Shown: positions 11,664 through 22,142, counted from the first letter of the stretch. The stretch: DNA of 64,000 bases from an uncultured Paraburkholderia sp. (GCA_940747215.1 CALNWS010000006.1:1-64000), one strand, 5' to 3'. The notes: a model not told the origin generated them from the sequence alone. Program-made: numbers and translations.

Positions 11664-12105
11664 ATGATCACGTTGAATCTGAAAGACCCGACTCTCCTCA
11701 AGACTCACGCGTTTATCGCGGGCGAATGGCAAGGCACCGACGACGACTCCACCTTCGACGTGCGCAATCCCACCAACGGTGAAACGATCGCCACGGTGCC
11801 GCGCATGGGCACGACGGAAACGCGCCGCGCGATCGACGCCGCATGGCCGGCATGGCGCGCGACGACGGCGAAGCAGCGCTCGGCGATCCTGCGCAAATGG
11901 CACGACCCGATGCTCGAAAACGCCGACGATCTGGCGAAAATTCTCACGACCGAACAGGGCAAGCCGCTCACCGAAGCGAAGGGCGAGATCCAGTACGCGG
12001 CGTCGTCGTTCCTCGAGTGGTTCGCGGAAGAAGGCAAGCGCATCTACGGCGACACGATTCCGACGCCGGCGAGCGACAAGCGCATCGTCGTGACGAAGGA
12101 ACCGT
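11664..12105 (+). pseudogene. gabD: Succinate-semialdehyde dehydrogenase, 5' fragment
   Basis: First 147 or so codons of an aldehyde dehydrogenase of the SSADH family, second gene of the gab operon. The sequence runs from MITLNLKDP through FIAGEWQG, VRNPTNGE and the helix EWFAEEGKRIYGDTIP to RIVVTKEP, the point where the family continues with GVCAAITPWNFP. Instead the DNA switches at about 12105 into the 3' end of the opposing phospholipase D gene. The NAD-binding core and catalytic Cys and Glu are gone. The retained part reads cleanly, without frameshift. Confidence 0.88.
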
Positions 12106-13263
12106 TCGTCTGCTGCGTCGCGAAGTCACGATCGTAGATGTTGAGATTGGCTTCGTCATTCCATTTGAACGAGCGACTATCGAAGTTGGTTGAGCCCACT
12201 GAAACGAGATATTCGTCTACCACCAGCAGCTTGCAATGGAACATAGTGGGCTGATATTCGTAGATCTCGACGCCCACTCGCAGCAGATCGCCCCAGCATG
12301 CACGCGACGCCTCGCGCACCGTGTGCGTGTCGATACGGTTTCCAGGCGTGACAAGCTGCACTTTCACGCCTCGTTTCACAGCTTCAACGATCGCGTTGAT
12401 CGTCAGCTTGTCGGGCACGAAGTACGCGCTCGCGAGATGAATGCTGTTGGTCGTGGCGGTGATTGCCATCAGATACATGAACTGCATGTCACATGAACTG
12501 CATGTCGTCGCTGCCGCCCGAGGGCGAGCTGCTGAACATGTGCGCGAGCCCCCTCGCCTTCGGAAGCCACTTCGGGGAAATAGTCGGGACCATGCAATAC
12601 GTTGCCGCTCTCCTTGATCCAGTTGTCCCTGAATACGGCCTGCATCTGACCCACCACCGGCCCCTCCACGCGAAAGTTTGTATCGCGCCAATGCCTTTCG
12701 TCCTGCGCGTGGCCGGTCCATTCTGGCGCAATGCCGACGCCGCCCGTAAAGCCGATATGTCCGTCAATCACGAGCAGTTTGCGGTGCGTGCGGTCGTTCA
12801 TGCGGCCAAGACCCGTCCAATGCGGCTTGTAATACTGAATGACTTCGGCACCTGCATCGCGCAACAGATTCAGATAGCGCTTGTCCATTTTCGAAGAGCC
12901 AACCCAGTCGAGCAGCACATGAACGGCAATGCCTTCGCGCTTTATCGGCGAGTGTCTGTGCGATCTGTTCACCGATTTCGCCGGACCAGTAGATGAACGT
13001 TTCAAACGTGATGGTTTGTGCGCGCTGCGAATGCCTTCGAGCATCGACGGAAAGATGCGGTCGCCATTTAATAGCATCTCAAAGCGATTGCCTGAAATAA
13101 CAGGCGGCCCGAGTAACAGGCCCATCGAGCGGATAAATTGCGGATTGTCGCTTGGATAGAGCCGCTCGATTTTGTGTTCGATTTTCTTTTCGCCGTTCGA
13201 CAGATTGGCGATCAGAAGAACGATGACGAGCGTAATGACGGCGGTAATTGGAATCGTCAGCAT
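12106..13263 (-). pseudogene. Phospholipase D / cardiolipin synthase-like protein, broken
   Basis: Two HKD motifs of the PLD superfamily are readable: HRKLLVIDG in the first half and HCKLLVVDEYLVSVGSTNFD in the second, with one N-terminal membrane helix (ITAVITLVIVLLIA). Start MLTIPIT at 13263. Lesions: a stretch in the wrong frame between about 13015 and 12935, restored by a second indel; a shift near 12555; and a 16-bp tandem duplication at 12475-12506. The C-terminus stops at YDRDFATQQ, where it is fused to gabD. Known role of the family: cardiolipin synthesis or phosphatidyl transfer at the inner membrane. Confidence 0.85.
12475..12506. repeat. 16-bp perfect tandem duplication inside PLD pseudogene
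   Basis: ACATGAACTGCATGTC occurs twice back to back (12475-12490, 12491-12506). Sixteen bases is not a multiple of three, so the duplication itself shifts the phospholipase D reading frame. Confidence 0.95.
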
Positions 13264-13494
13264 GCATGGCCTCGATGCTAATCGGCAGGACACGCTGTGA
13301 AAGAACGCCCTGCGTGCTTGTTGGAGACGACGGGAGCCATCGGCTCCGGTGCAATCAGTGAAAGCAGGACGCATTGCGCGTGCCCGTTGCGGGTCCGCGC
13401 CTTGCTAATGGGGTGACTTGCTATCCGCCTTTATTTCCTCTCGTGAGCGGAATAAAACTGATTAATTTAACGACACAGCGCCAACGAACCAGCA

Positions 13495-13983
13495 TTAACG
13501 CACCAGCGAGAACGCTTCCCGGCTGACGATTTCGGCCGCGCCATATACACCAACAACTGTATAGTCGGATGCGACGCACTCGAACGTCGATTCGTCGAAT
13601 GTAATGACGAAGTGCCGCTGTGCGATGTCCGCTGCATTGCTCTCTACATCGCTCGCGGCACTCACCGCTGCGATTTCCGCTGCGAGCGAGGAGTTTGTGA
13701 CTTCATGAACCGAATAGCCGCGAAGGCCTTCCGCCGCGAGCGGATGAATGTCGAGCGCACTATCTCCCGGCGGCCCGAGCCGATGAAACACCGTGTCGGG
13801 AAACAGGACCGCGCAGAACGGATCGTCGTCTGGATCGAACGGCCCGTACCGCTCGAAATCGGACTCCGCGATCGGGTAAGCGAGAATGACCCGCCGGTCG
13901 CTCGCAACGATGAAAGGCTCGGCAGCATCTGCTGCCGGTTGCGGAACGTCGTCCTGCTGAGATGAAGCGGGTGTGCGGGTCAT
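13495..13983 (-). CDS. Hypothetical protein, 162 residues
   Basis: Open, undamaged frame from ATG 13983 to TAA 13495 with ordinary high-GC codon use. The product is acidic and soluble-looking, with a Pro/Ala-rich first 25 residues, FERYGPFDPDDDP near residue 65, and a C-terminal half rich in beta-type sequence (FVITFDESTFECVASDYTVVGVYG). No signal peptide or membrane segment and no family recognised. A reading of the opposite strand over the same bases is a shadow with no family signal. Confidence 0.55.
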   Translation of the reverse strand: MTRTPASSQQDDVPQPAADAAEPFIVASDRRVILAYPIAESDFERYGPFDPDDDPFCAVLFPDTVFHRLGPPGDSALDIHPLAAEGLRGYSVHEVTNSSLAAEIAAVSAASDVESNAADIAQRHFVITFDESTFECVASDYTVVGVYGAAEIVSREAFSLVR

Positions 13984-14049
13984 CTACTTCGTTACTCCAG
14001 TGCGCGTTATGCGCTGGCTTGCGGCATTGAAGTTTGCGGTGCTGCCGGC

Positions 14050-14248
14050 GTGTTGGCTACGTTGGCCGCGCTCTTCTTTGCAACCGCCTTGCGAGCCGGC
14101 GCCTTGCGCGCTGCTTTGGCCGGCGGGCATCATGCGGTGGTCGGTGCAGTAGGCGGTTGCCTCGTGGGCCATCATATGGCGAAGCAGCATGCGCGCGAAG
14201 CGGCGCAGCAGCAGGCAATGCAACATCAGCAAGTCAGAGCCGAATAAC
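14050..14248 (+). CDS. Small glycine-zipper-like protein, possibly decayed at 5' end
   Basis: A short frame beginning at GTG 14050 encodes a hydrophobic N-terminus (LATLAALFFAT), then HHAVVGAVGGCLVGHHMAK, a glycine-zipper-type membrane segment, and a Gln/Ala-rich tail ending RAE before TAA 14246. An alternative start in another frame (MRWLAALKFAVLPA at 14009) reads like the first part of the same signal segment, so a one-base frameshift may have cut the true start. A small hairpin follows directly. Function unknown. Confidence 0.4.
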
Positions 14249-14262
14249 GTTTTCCGTTATTC
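14242..14262. terminator. Short hairpin after the glycine-zipper ORF
   Basis: GAATAACG and CGTTATTC form an 8-bp stem around a TTTTC loop, overlapping the TAA of the small gene. No U-run follows, so terminator activity is uncertain. Confidence 0.35.
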
Positions 14263-14363
14263 ATTCAATGCCGGTTCGGGTTCTCCATTACATTGCCAGG
14301 CAATGTGAGAAAGACGCGGACCGGCATGACTTATTGGCGTATTGCTTTGAACCGCTGATGGGT

Positions 14364-15437
14364 TCACGCGATACGCAACCCTCGCGCGGGCAGAATCTCC
14401 TGCGTGGTCACGAACCGATGATGTTTGACGGCATCGTGGAACAAGCGGTAGTCGCTCTTTTCGAATTCGCCGGTCCATTGCGGACGGTCGCCCGAATCGT
14501 CGTGACGCTCGAAACCGGTCGCCACGTGTTTCCATGAGCCGAGTCCTTTCGGCACGTATTCCGGAAAGCATTCTCTCAGGCTTGGAATCGCACCTTCGGC
14601 AAGCGCCCGGCGCAAGCGGCGCACATGCAGATAGTCGTCCGGATTGCGGTGCGTATTGAGAAGATGGCTCAGTGCGATGCCGATGTCTTCCGGCAACCCC
14701 GGTTGTGTTTCGAAGTCTTCCCGGCCGGCCAGGAAACCGCGCACGGCTCTGCATGTCATGTCAGCCGCCTGCATGAATTCTGGCAGATTGTTACGTTCGA
14801 CGCGTACGCCTCTGCCATCCGTGTAACTCCATTTCGCCCACGGCAGATCGGGGTAATTCAACGCGGTACCGTGGCCAACCGGCAGCGCGACCGTCAGTAC
14901 ATTTTCTTCGATCCGTTCGATCAGATGCCGTGTTGCATGCGTGAGCCTCGCAAACCAGCCTTCGTGCATGCAATCTTCTGCTTCGAGTCCGAGCACGCGG
15001 TTCAAACGGCTTTCTATTCCCGCGAATCCCTGATGTGCCCATGTGTCGACGTAGGTATGAAGCGTCACGCCCAGCCGGTGCAGCGCGGCTTCCGTATCGC
15101 GCTGACAGATCGCGCGGCGCACGACTTCGCGCGCCACTTGGCTATCGGCACGGCACACGGCTTTCTCTTCGAGTGTCGAACCGACGCCTGCCGACAGAAA
15201 ATGAAATGGTGTCCACACGAGACGGTTCTGGTCGTTTTCCGTGTTCGCATAATCGAGCATCTTGTGCGCCGTCGCGAAGCGCTCGAACGTTTCGCCGCCC
15301 GCAAAACGCAGGATGCCAGCTGTGGTTGCGTCGTCGACATACTGGCAGGCGTGCGCCACCGTCACTGCGTCGGAGGCTGGCATGCCGGCGACACGCGCGA
15401 CGATATAGACCACACCATAGTGAAAGTCGATATTCAT
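14364..15437 (-). CDS. DUF6765-like protein, 357 residues
   Basis: Intact frame beginning MNIDFHYGVVYIVAR at 15437, with AGGAG placed nine bases before the ATG. The opening DFHYG/YIVARVAG, the HACQYVDD motif near residue 30 and the HTYVDTWAHQGFAG motif about residue 130 suggest the DUF6765 family, with repeated His/Asp clusters that could bind metal as in zinc-dependent phospholipase C-like folds (inference). No signal peptide. It stands alone between convergent and same-strand small genes. Family assignment is from memory of the motif pattern, so moderately sure. Confidence 0.65.
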   Translation of the reverse strand: MNIDFHYGVVYIVARVAGMPASDAVTVAHACQYVDDATTAGILRFAGGETFERFATAHKMLDYANTENDQNRLVWTPFHFLSAGVGSTLEEKAVCRADSQVAREVVRRAICQRDTEAALHRLGVTLHTYVDTWAHQGFAGIESRLNRVLGLEAEDCMHEGWFARLTHATRHLIERIEENVLTVALPVGHGTALNYPDLPWAKWSYTDGRGVRVERNNLPEFMQAADMTCRAVRGFLAGREDFETQPGLPEDIGIALSHLLNTHRNPDDYLHVRRLRRALAEGAIPSLRECFPEYVPKGLGSWKHVATGFERHDDSGDRPQWTGEFEKSDYRLFHDAVKHHRFVTTQEILPARGLRIA

Positions 15438-15732
15438 GAGAGAAGGCTCCTGACGCGCGTGGAACGGGATCGCGGCTTTCCCGGAAACCGGGAACACGGG
15501 CTGGCGCGACGGCGCGTGAGCAGATAGTATAAACGAGTGGACGTGACGGAAGTTTAAAAACGCCCGTCATTTCCCAGTCTCTTGCGGACTGGAAAACGCT
15601 GTCGCACATTGAAAATGCGACTTTGGATGCGAGTTTGAGAACGCCTCACTGGCGTCGGCAAGGCACATCGACAAGCCAGAGTACTCATTCGTGCGACTTG
15701 AAAAGCATTTCCGGCTCATTGCATGGGCAAAT

Positions 15733-15766
15733 AAAAAGCCCCGCCGTATTAACCTAGCGGGGCTTT
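15733..15766 (-). terminator. Intrinsic terminator of the FKBP gene
   Basis: On the minus strand a GC stem (AAAGCCCCGC pairing with GCGGGGCTTT) is followed by five Us, 20 bases after the TAA of the FKBP gene at 15786. Typical rho-independent structure. Confidence 0.8.
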
Positions 15767-15785
15767 CTTCAATCTGAATGCCGTG

Positions 15786-16187
15786 TTATTTGCCGATGCC
15801 GACCAGTTCGACTTCGAACGTCAACTGGCTATTCGGCGGGATCGGGCCGACGCCGCGTTCGCCATACGCCGTTGCTGCCGGGCAGGTGAGCTTGGCCTTA
15901 CCGCCTACCTTGATCTTCTGCACGCCTTGCGTCCAGCATGGGATCACGCGATTAAGCGGGAACGTGGCCGGGCCGCCGTGTTTCGCGGAACTGTCGAATT
16001 CGGTGCCGTCGGCGAGCGTGCCCCGGTAATTGACCTTGACGACATCGTCCGCAGACGGTTGCAGACCCGTACCTTGAACGAGATGCTCGACAATCACGCC
16101 GGACGGCAGCTTTTCAGTGGTGGGCGCGGCAGCCATTGCCGAAGAAGAAAGAACAGCCACGGCGACCAAAGCAACGATGGATTTCAA
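15786..16187 (-). CDS. FKBP-type peptidyl-prolyl cis-trans isomerase, exported
   Basis: Intact 133-residue FK506-binding-type prolyl isomerase. An N-terminal signal peptide (MKSIVALVAVAVLSSSAMA) directs export to the periplasm. The FKBP domain follows in order: VKVNYRGTLADGTEFDSS (Tyr and Asp of the active pocket), FPLNRVIPCWTQGVQ, KAKLTCPAATAYGERG and the closing LTFEVELVGI. It assists folding of exported proteins by catalysing proline isomerisation. A clear terminator follows. Nothing abnormal; a conserved survivor among decayed neighbours. Confidence 0.93.
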   Translation of the reverse strand: MKSIVALVAVAVLSSSAMAAAPTTEKLPSGVIVEHLVQGTGLQPSADDVVKVNYRGTLADGTEFDSSAKHGGPATFPLNRVIPCWTQGVQKIKVGGKAKLTCPAATAYGERGVGPIPPNSQLTFEVELVGIGK

Positions 16188-16289
16188 ATCAAGCCTCCAG
16201 TTGAGTAGTGCGTCCCATTGTAACGGATCGCTTCCGGCGGCCTAAAGGCGCGTCGCTTGATTGCGTCAACACATGCGCGTCATTCAACG

Positions 16290-16847
16290 CTATTCTGCGT
16301 CCTCGTCGATGAGCGGCCCGCTTTTCGCTATTTCCCGTTGAGTGAGCAGTGCCGCCTGCTGCTCCACCTTTTCGAGCAGCTGATCGAGAAGCCGTGCTTC
16401 GTCATCGCTCAGGCAGGCCGCGAATTCCGTGTTGTAACGTTGCCCGCCCGCGAGCGCCAGTTCATACGCGCGGCGGCCGGCTTCGGTAAACGCGAGCATC
16501 GCGATGCGTTTGTTCTCCGGCGAGCGCGTCTTGGCGATCAGGCCTTTGTCGACCATGCTGGCGACGCAGCGGCTTGCCACCACCATGTCGAGCGCGGCGA
16601 GATCCGCGAGTTGCGTGAGGCTCAGATCCGGATTCTGGCCGACGAACGCGAGAATACGCCAGTCGCGCCGGCTAATGCCGATCTCGCACCGGAACATGAG
16701 CCCGACACCCTGAGTCGCCACGCGCGTCAGGTTATGCAACTGGTACAGCAGGAATTCGTGAATGTGCTCGGGGTGTTTCAGCACGGGCGGCGGATGACGG
16801 TCGGCAGCGGGCACGGTAGGTGTGGGGCAAATGGGGAATAAAGCCAT
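16290..16847 (-). CDS. MarR-family transcriptional regulator
   Basis: Intact 185-residue MarR-type winged-helix repressor. After a Pro-rich N-terminus come the dimer helix (FLLYQLHNLTRVATQG), ISRRDWRILAFVG, the recognition helix region LTQLADLAALDMVVASRCV, and the wing KTRSPENKRIAML. It is divergent from the sulfatase-like gene (ATG 16971), the standard arrangement for a local regulator of that gene and the MFS transporter behind it. With its target genes broken its present role is unclear. Ligand unknown. Confidence 0.85.
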   Translation of the reverse strand: MALFPICPTPTVPAADRHPPPVLKHPEHIHEFLLYQLHNLTRVATQGVGLMFRCEIGISRRDWRILAFVGQNPDLSLTQLADLAALDMVVASRCVASMVDKGLIAKTRSPENKRIAMLAFTEAGRRAYELALAGGQRYNTEFAACLSDDEARLLDQLLEKVEQQAALLTQREIAKSGPLIDEDAE

Positions 16848-16970
16848 TATGGCGCGCTATTGTGCAACCGCACATTTATTTGATTAGGTCAATCGACGCA
16901 TACGTTCCTAGCATCAGGCCTCTCCCCCACTTTTCCAATCAGGCCGCTGGCCGCAGACGATGCTTATCAG

Positions 16971-18266
16971 ATGGCGGATACCCACAACGTTCTCCTCATT
17001 ATGTGCGACCAGTTGCGCTGGGATCATCTCGGCTGCTACGGCCACCCTTACCTGAAAACCCGTCATATCGACGCACTCGCCGCACGCGGCGTGCGCTTCG
17101 ACAATGCTTTCGTCAGTTCGGGCGTTTGTGGTCCGTCGCGCATGTCGTACTATACCGGCCGAACGATGAGCAGCCATGGCACCAACTGGAACCGTGTGCC
17201 GCTTTCCATTGGCGAAATGACGCTCGGCGAATATCTGCGGCTCAACGGCCGCTCGCTCGCGCTCGCCGGCAAGACGCACGTCATGGCGGACGCGAACGGC
17301 ATGGAGCGGCTCGAAATCGCGCGTCAAAGCGAGCTTGGCAAACGTCTTTGCACGGGTCCATTCGACGAGCTCGACCGCTACGACGGCCATCACGACCCCG
17401 GCAAGGAAAGCGGCTATCCGGCGTTTCTTCGCGAGCACGGCTATGTGAGCGACCGCCCGTGGAGCGATTTCGCCATCAGCGTGGAAGACGATCGGGGCGC
17501 CGTGCATTCCGGCTGGAAAATGCGCAACGTGCGCTGGCCCGCGCGCGTTGCCGACCCGCACTCCGAAACGGCGTACATGACGAACCAGGCGATCCGCTAT
17601 ATCGAGGAACAGGGCGACACGCCGTGGGCGCTGCATCTGTCGTATGTGAAGCCGCATTGGCCGTATGTCGCGCCGCGTCCTTATCACGATCTCTATTCGC
17701 TAGACCAGTGCTCGCCGCTCGCGCGCAAACCTGCCGAGCTCGACAATGCACACCCCGTGGTCGAGGCATATCGCACGCAGGAAGATTGCGTGAATTTCGC
17801 GCGCGAGGAAGTTTCGAATACGGTGCGCCCGGTTTACCAAGGGCTGATCCAGCAGATCGACGATCACCTCGGCCAGTTGTGGGACACGCTCGCACGCCTC
17901 GGATGCTGGGAAGATACGTTGATCGTGTTCACCGCCGATCACGGCGATTTTCTCGGCGACCACTGGCTCGGCGAAAAGAGCTGTTCTACGATACCGTGCA
18001 ACGCGTGCCGATGATCGTCCTACGATCCGTCCGCGCAAGCCGACGGCACGCGCGGCGGCGTCGAAACACGCTTTATGTCCGGCATCGACGTGGTACCCAC
18101 CGTGCTCGACGCACTCGGTTTGCCCGCTTACGAAGAACGCGTGGAAGGATCGTCGGTGCTGCCGCTAACGCGCGGCGAATCGGCAAGCGGCTGGCGCGAC
18201 TACGTGGTTTCGGAACTCGACTACAGCTTCCGCGACGCACGTCTCGCACTCGATCGCAAACCCGAC
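16971..18266 (+). pseudogene. Sulfatase-superfamily enzyme, phosphonate monoester hydrolase type, broken
   Basis: The N-terminal 337 residues read cleanly: the metal Asp and neighbours in LLIMCDQLRWDH, then VCGPSRMSYYTGR, the C-x-P-S-R signature in which the Cys becomes formylglycine, and FTADHGDFLGDH near residue 325. This spacing resembles phosphonate monoester hydrolase/arylsulfatase proteins. A frameshift at about 17980 is undone near 18050 (MSGIDVVPTVLDAL), and the gene is cut off after LALDRKP at about 18266, losing the C-terminus. It is divergent from the MarR gene and followed by an MFS gene. Substrate class (phosphonate or sulfate ester) is inferred. Confidence 0.82.
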
Positions 18267-18425
18267 CGTGGAAAGCAAGACCAACACGCATAAAGACTGG
18301 GGCGTGTTTTTCGGCGAGTGGTGAAAGCGCTGTAGTAAAAGCAGCAGCATATTGCGGTAACGGCCTTTCCGGCCAAACATACATGACATGCGCCTGGCCA
18401 CGAAGCCGGGCCGTGAGGAGACATC

Positions 18426-18945
18426 ATGCAGCGTTCGTCAGTTCCTACTCCGGATGACGCGATTTACCGCAAAATCACGCGGCGTATCGTGCCGTTTCTT
18501 TCCATCTGCTACGTGGTCAACTTTATCGACCGTGTGAATATCGGCTTTGCGAAGCTGCAATTTCTGCAGGATCTGAAACTCGACGATGCCGTATTCGGCC
18601 TCGTGGCCGGCATGTTCTTCGTCGGGTACCTAGTTTTCGAATTGCCGAGCAATCTGCTGCTGGAACGTATCGGCGTGCGCAAGACACTCCTACGAACATG
18701 GTATTGTGGAGCGCGCTCACGGTGCTGCTCATGTTCGTGCGCAGCGCAAATATGCTGTACGTATTGTGCTTTTTTCTCGGCGCAGCAGAAACAGGCTTCT
18801 TTCCCGGCATCATTCTTTACCTGACCTACTGGTTTCCCGACCGTCAGCGCGAACGCATCACAAGTCTGTTCATCATGGCGGTGCTGCTCGCGGGCATTAT
18901 CGGCGGCCCGTTGTCCGGCTGGATCATGACGCATTTCCACGACAC
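18426..18945 (+). pseudogene. MFS transporter (ACS family type), 5' fragment
   Basis: Begins MQRSSVPTP after GAGGAG. The first helices and the loop motif IDRVNIGFAKLQ match anion:cation symporter-type MFS permeases. A frameshift lies near 18690 (RKTLLRT / MVLWSALTVL). The reading then continues through FFPGIILYLTYWFP to SGWIMTHFHDT and stops at about 18945, where the DNA switches into the coding sequence of the ligase-associated helicase. Only about four to five of twelve helices remain. Probably co-transcribed with the sulfatase-like gene. Confidence 0.82.
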
Positions 18946-21438
18946 GCGAGCGGCGGCGCGCACCGCGTCCGCGCCGGATTTCGCGCAGCCGCGAACAACA
19001 GGCGCGGCTCGACGCGCGCGAACCGGCCTTCGAGCCCACTCCGTTCTCTCTCGATGAGACCGCCGCACGGCACCCATTCAAGAAGAAGCTGGCCGAGTGG
19101 TTCGAAGCGCGCCGCTAGCAGCCGTTCGAATTCCAGCGCGATGTGTGGCGCGAAATCGGCCGTGGCGCGAGCGGCCTGCTGCATGCCACCACCGGCGCGG
19201 GTAAAACGTGGGCCGTGTGGTTCGGTGCGCTGGCTGCATTCGCCGATGAACCGAAGAGTGCCCGAAAGCGCGGCACGGGCACTCCACGCACACAGCCCGA
19301 AACGCTCACGGTCTTGTGGATAACGCCGATGCGCGCGCTCGCCGCCGACACCGCGCGCGCGTTACAAAGCTCAGCCGCCGAACTCGCCGTGCCGTGGAGC
19401 GTCGGGCAGCGAACCGGCGACACGTCGTCGGCCGAACGCGCGCGGCAAAACCGGCGCATGCCGTCGGCGCTCGTCACGACACCAGAAAGTCTTTCGCTCA
19501 TCCTGACGCGGCCCGATGCACGCGATGTGCTCTCGCACGTGCGTCTCGTCATTGTCGACGAATGGCATGAACTGCTCGGCAACAAGCGCGGAACGCAGAC
19601 TCAACTCGCGCTCGCGCGGCTCACTTACTGGCGGCCCGAATTGCAGGTGTGGGGTTTGTCGGCGACACTCGGTAATCTCTTTCGCTAGCGACGTGCTGCT
19701 TGCGCCCGTAAAAACACCGCGTGCGAGCATGCATGGCGCGCTGCCCAAGGCGCTGATCGTCGACACGGTGATTCCCGACACCATCGAGCGTTTTCCGTGG
19801 GGTGACCATATGGGCATGCGCCAGGTCGCGGCGGTTGCGGACGCGATCGACGATGCGCAAACCTCGCTCGTATTCACCAACACGCGCTCGCAATGCGAGG
19901 TCTGGTATCAAGCGCTGCTCAAAGCGCGGCCGGAATGGGCCGGGCTGATTGCGTTGCATCACGGCTCGCTCGATCAGGAAGTGCGCGATGGGTCGAACGC
20001 GGTTTGAAGAGCGGCTCGCCGAAAGGCGTCGCGCGATTGATGCAGTGCGCCGGGCGTTGCGGTTATGTGCCGGGGCGGCCGTCGCGCGTCACGATCGTGC
20101 CGACGCATGCACTCGAACTCGTGGAGGCGGCCGCCGCACGCGAGGCCGTGGAGAAACGCCTGATCGAAGGCCACGATACGCCGCACAAACCCTTCGACGT
20201 GCTGGTTCAGCATCTCGTCACCGTGGCGATCGGCTGCGGCTTCGATGCACAGGAACTCTACGATGAGATTCGTCAAACCTATGCGTATCGCGATCTGACG
20301 CAGGAAGAGTTCGACTGGGTACTCGCTTTCGTCGAAGGCGGCGGCACAGCGTTGCGCACGTATCCCGACTACCATCGCGTGGTGTGCGAGAACGACGGGC
20401 TTTATCGCGTGCTGCGCGAAGATCTCGTGCGCAGGCACCGCAACAACATCGGCACGATGGTCGCGAACGGCACGCTGAACGTGGCTTATCTCTCGGGCGG
20501 ACGTATCGGCGCAATCGAAGAGTCGTTCATTCGCGCCTTAAACCCGGGGACATATTCACTTTCGGCGGACGCGTACTCGAACTGATCCGCGTGCAGGACA
20601 TGACGGCGTGGGTGCGGCGCGCCACCAAGTCGCGTGGAGCGATGCCGCAGTGGGCGGGCAGCCACATGCCGCTTTCGTCGGAATTGGCGGACGCTACGCT
20701 CGCGATGCTCGAACGCGCCGCCAACGGCATCTACGATGAATCGGAAATGCGCGCCGTGCAGCCGCTGCTCGAGTTGCAGCAGAAGTGGTCGGTATTGCCG
20801 GAACCCGGGGTGCTCGTCGTGGAACTGCTGAAATCGCGCGAGGGTCATCACTTCTTCTGTTATCCATTCGCGGAACGAACGGCGCATATCGGCCTCGGCG
20901 CATTGCTCGCGTGGCGCGTCGCGCGCGAAAAGCCGGGTAAGTTCTCCATTTCGATGAATGACTACGGTTTCGAACTATTGTCCGCCCAACCATTCGACTG
21001 GGCTGCAGAAATCGAAAGCGGGCTCTTCTCGCCGGAAGAACTCGATCAAGATATTCTTGCGAGCCTCAATTCTTAGGAGCTCTCCTTGAGGCGTTTTCGT
21101 GAGAGATCGCGCGTGTGTCTGGGCTCGTGTTTCAGGGGCACCCCGGACAGCAGAAAAGTGCGCGGCAACTGCAGGCGTCGAGCGGGCTTTTCTATGAAAT
21201 TTTCCGCAATCACGATAGCAGCAATCTGCTGCTCAATCAGGCCGACGCCGAAGTACTGCTGCAGGAACTCGACGCACAGCGAATTCATGTCGCGCTGGAA
21301 AGAATGAATACGAGCCGCGTGGTCGTCACGCGACCGAAGAAGCCGACACCGTTCGCGTTTCCGCTCATCGTCGGCCGGCTGCGCGAAAAGGTGAGTACGG
21401 AAAAGCTCGCGGATCGCGTCGAACGCATGCTCGCATAA
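18946..21438 (+). pseudogene. Ligase-associated DEXH-box helicase (Lhr-type), multiply broken
   Basis: Superfamily 2 helicase of the ligase-associated DNA-repair cluster. Readable parts in order: [18 protein letters not shown], Walker [10 protein letters not shown], the DEXH box [26 protein letters not shown], then the C-terminal region to the stop near 21438. Lesions: TAG at 19116 where the family has Trp, a frameshift near 19685, a deletion near 20005 that removes about 27 residues with motif V (WVERGLKSG runs into SPKGVARLMQ), a frameshift near 20545, TAG at 21074, and a 2-bp insertion near 21110. The 5' end is fused to the MFS fragment, so the ATP-dependent ligase normally upstream is gone. 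Confidence 0.85.
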
Positions 21439-21458
21439 CTCGAAAAGGCCGCGCGTAC

Positions 21459-22126
21459 ATGACATCTGCTTCTTTGTAGGTTGAAATAGCCGGACATCCA
21501 CTCGTACTCTCGAGCCTGCGCACCGCGTTCGATCCCGTGTTGCGTTGCCTGTTCGTCGCCGATGCGCATTTCGGCAAGGACGCCGTGTTTCGCGCGCACG
21601 ACATTCCGGTGCCGATCGGTTTCACCGCCGACAATCTGATGCGGCTCGACATTCTGATCGCAGGGTTCGAACCGAAGACACTGGTGTTCCTCGGCGACCT
21701 GTTGCACGCACGTGAATCGCACGCAAAGGAAACGCTCGACGCATTGCACCTCTGGTACGAGCGACACGAGGCGTTACGGATCATGTTGGTGGAAGGCAAT
21801 CACGATCGGCACGCGGGCGCGCTGCCGGAAACTTGCACGTGGAGTTTGTGCAGGAACCGTGGCACATTGGACCGTGGGCACTGTGTCATCACCCGCAGCG
21901 GGTGCCGGGCGCCTATGCGCACGCGGGACATATGAGCATCCGGTTTATCGGCTCACCACGCGCAACGATTCGGTACGGGTGCCGTGTTTCCGGTTCGACC
22001 GGCAGGCAGTGCGGCGTGTTGCCGGCGTTCGGCAGTTTCACGGGCGGGTCACGTCACGAGGGACATGTTGCGGGTGAAAGGATTTTTCTGGTGGCGCAGG
22101 ACAGGGTGATCGAGGTCGTGTGTTAA
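21459..22126 (+). pseudogene. Ligase-associated metallophosphoesterase PdeM-like, broken
   Basis: Calcineurin-like phosphoesterase that normally follows the ligase-associated helicase. Metal-site motifs are visible: VADAHFGKD, LGDLLHARE and EGNHDRH. An in-frame TAG is the seventh codon (21477-21479, ATG at 21459). Frameshifts occur near 21835 and again within 21930-22015, where the expected HPVYRL and RVPCFRF segment is out of frame before VLPAFGSFTGG. The gene ends at 22126. A hairpin follows. Known context: nucleic acid end-processing with the repair ligase. Confidence 0.82.
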
Positions 22127-22142
22127 AGCTGATGCTTGAATA

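Noticed and set aside
13984..14232. Minus-strand frame of 82 codons over the glycine-zipper ORF
   Set aside because: Composition is Arg/Met/Gln-rich without structure; the plus-strand reading has a membrane glycine-zipper pattern.
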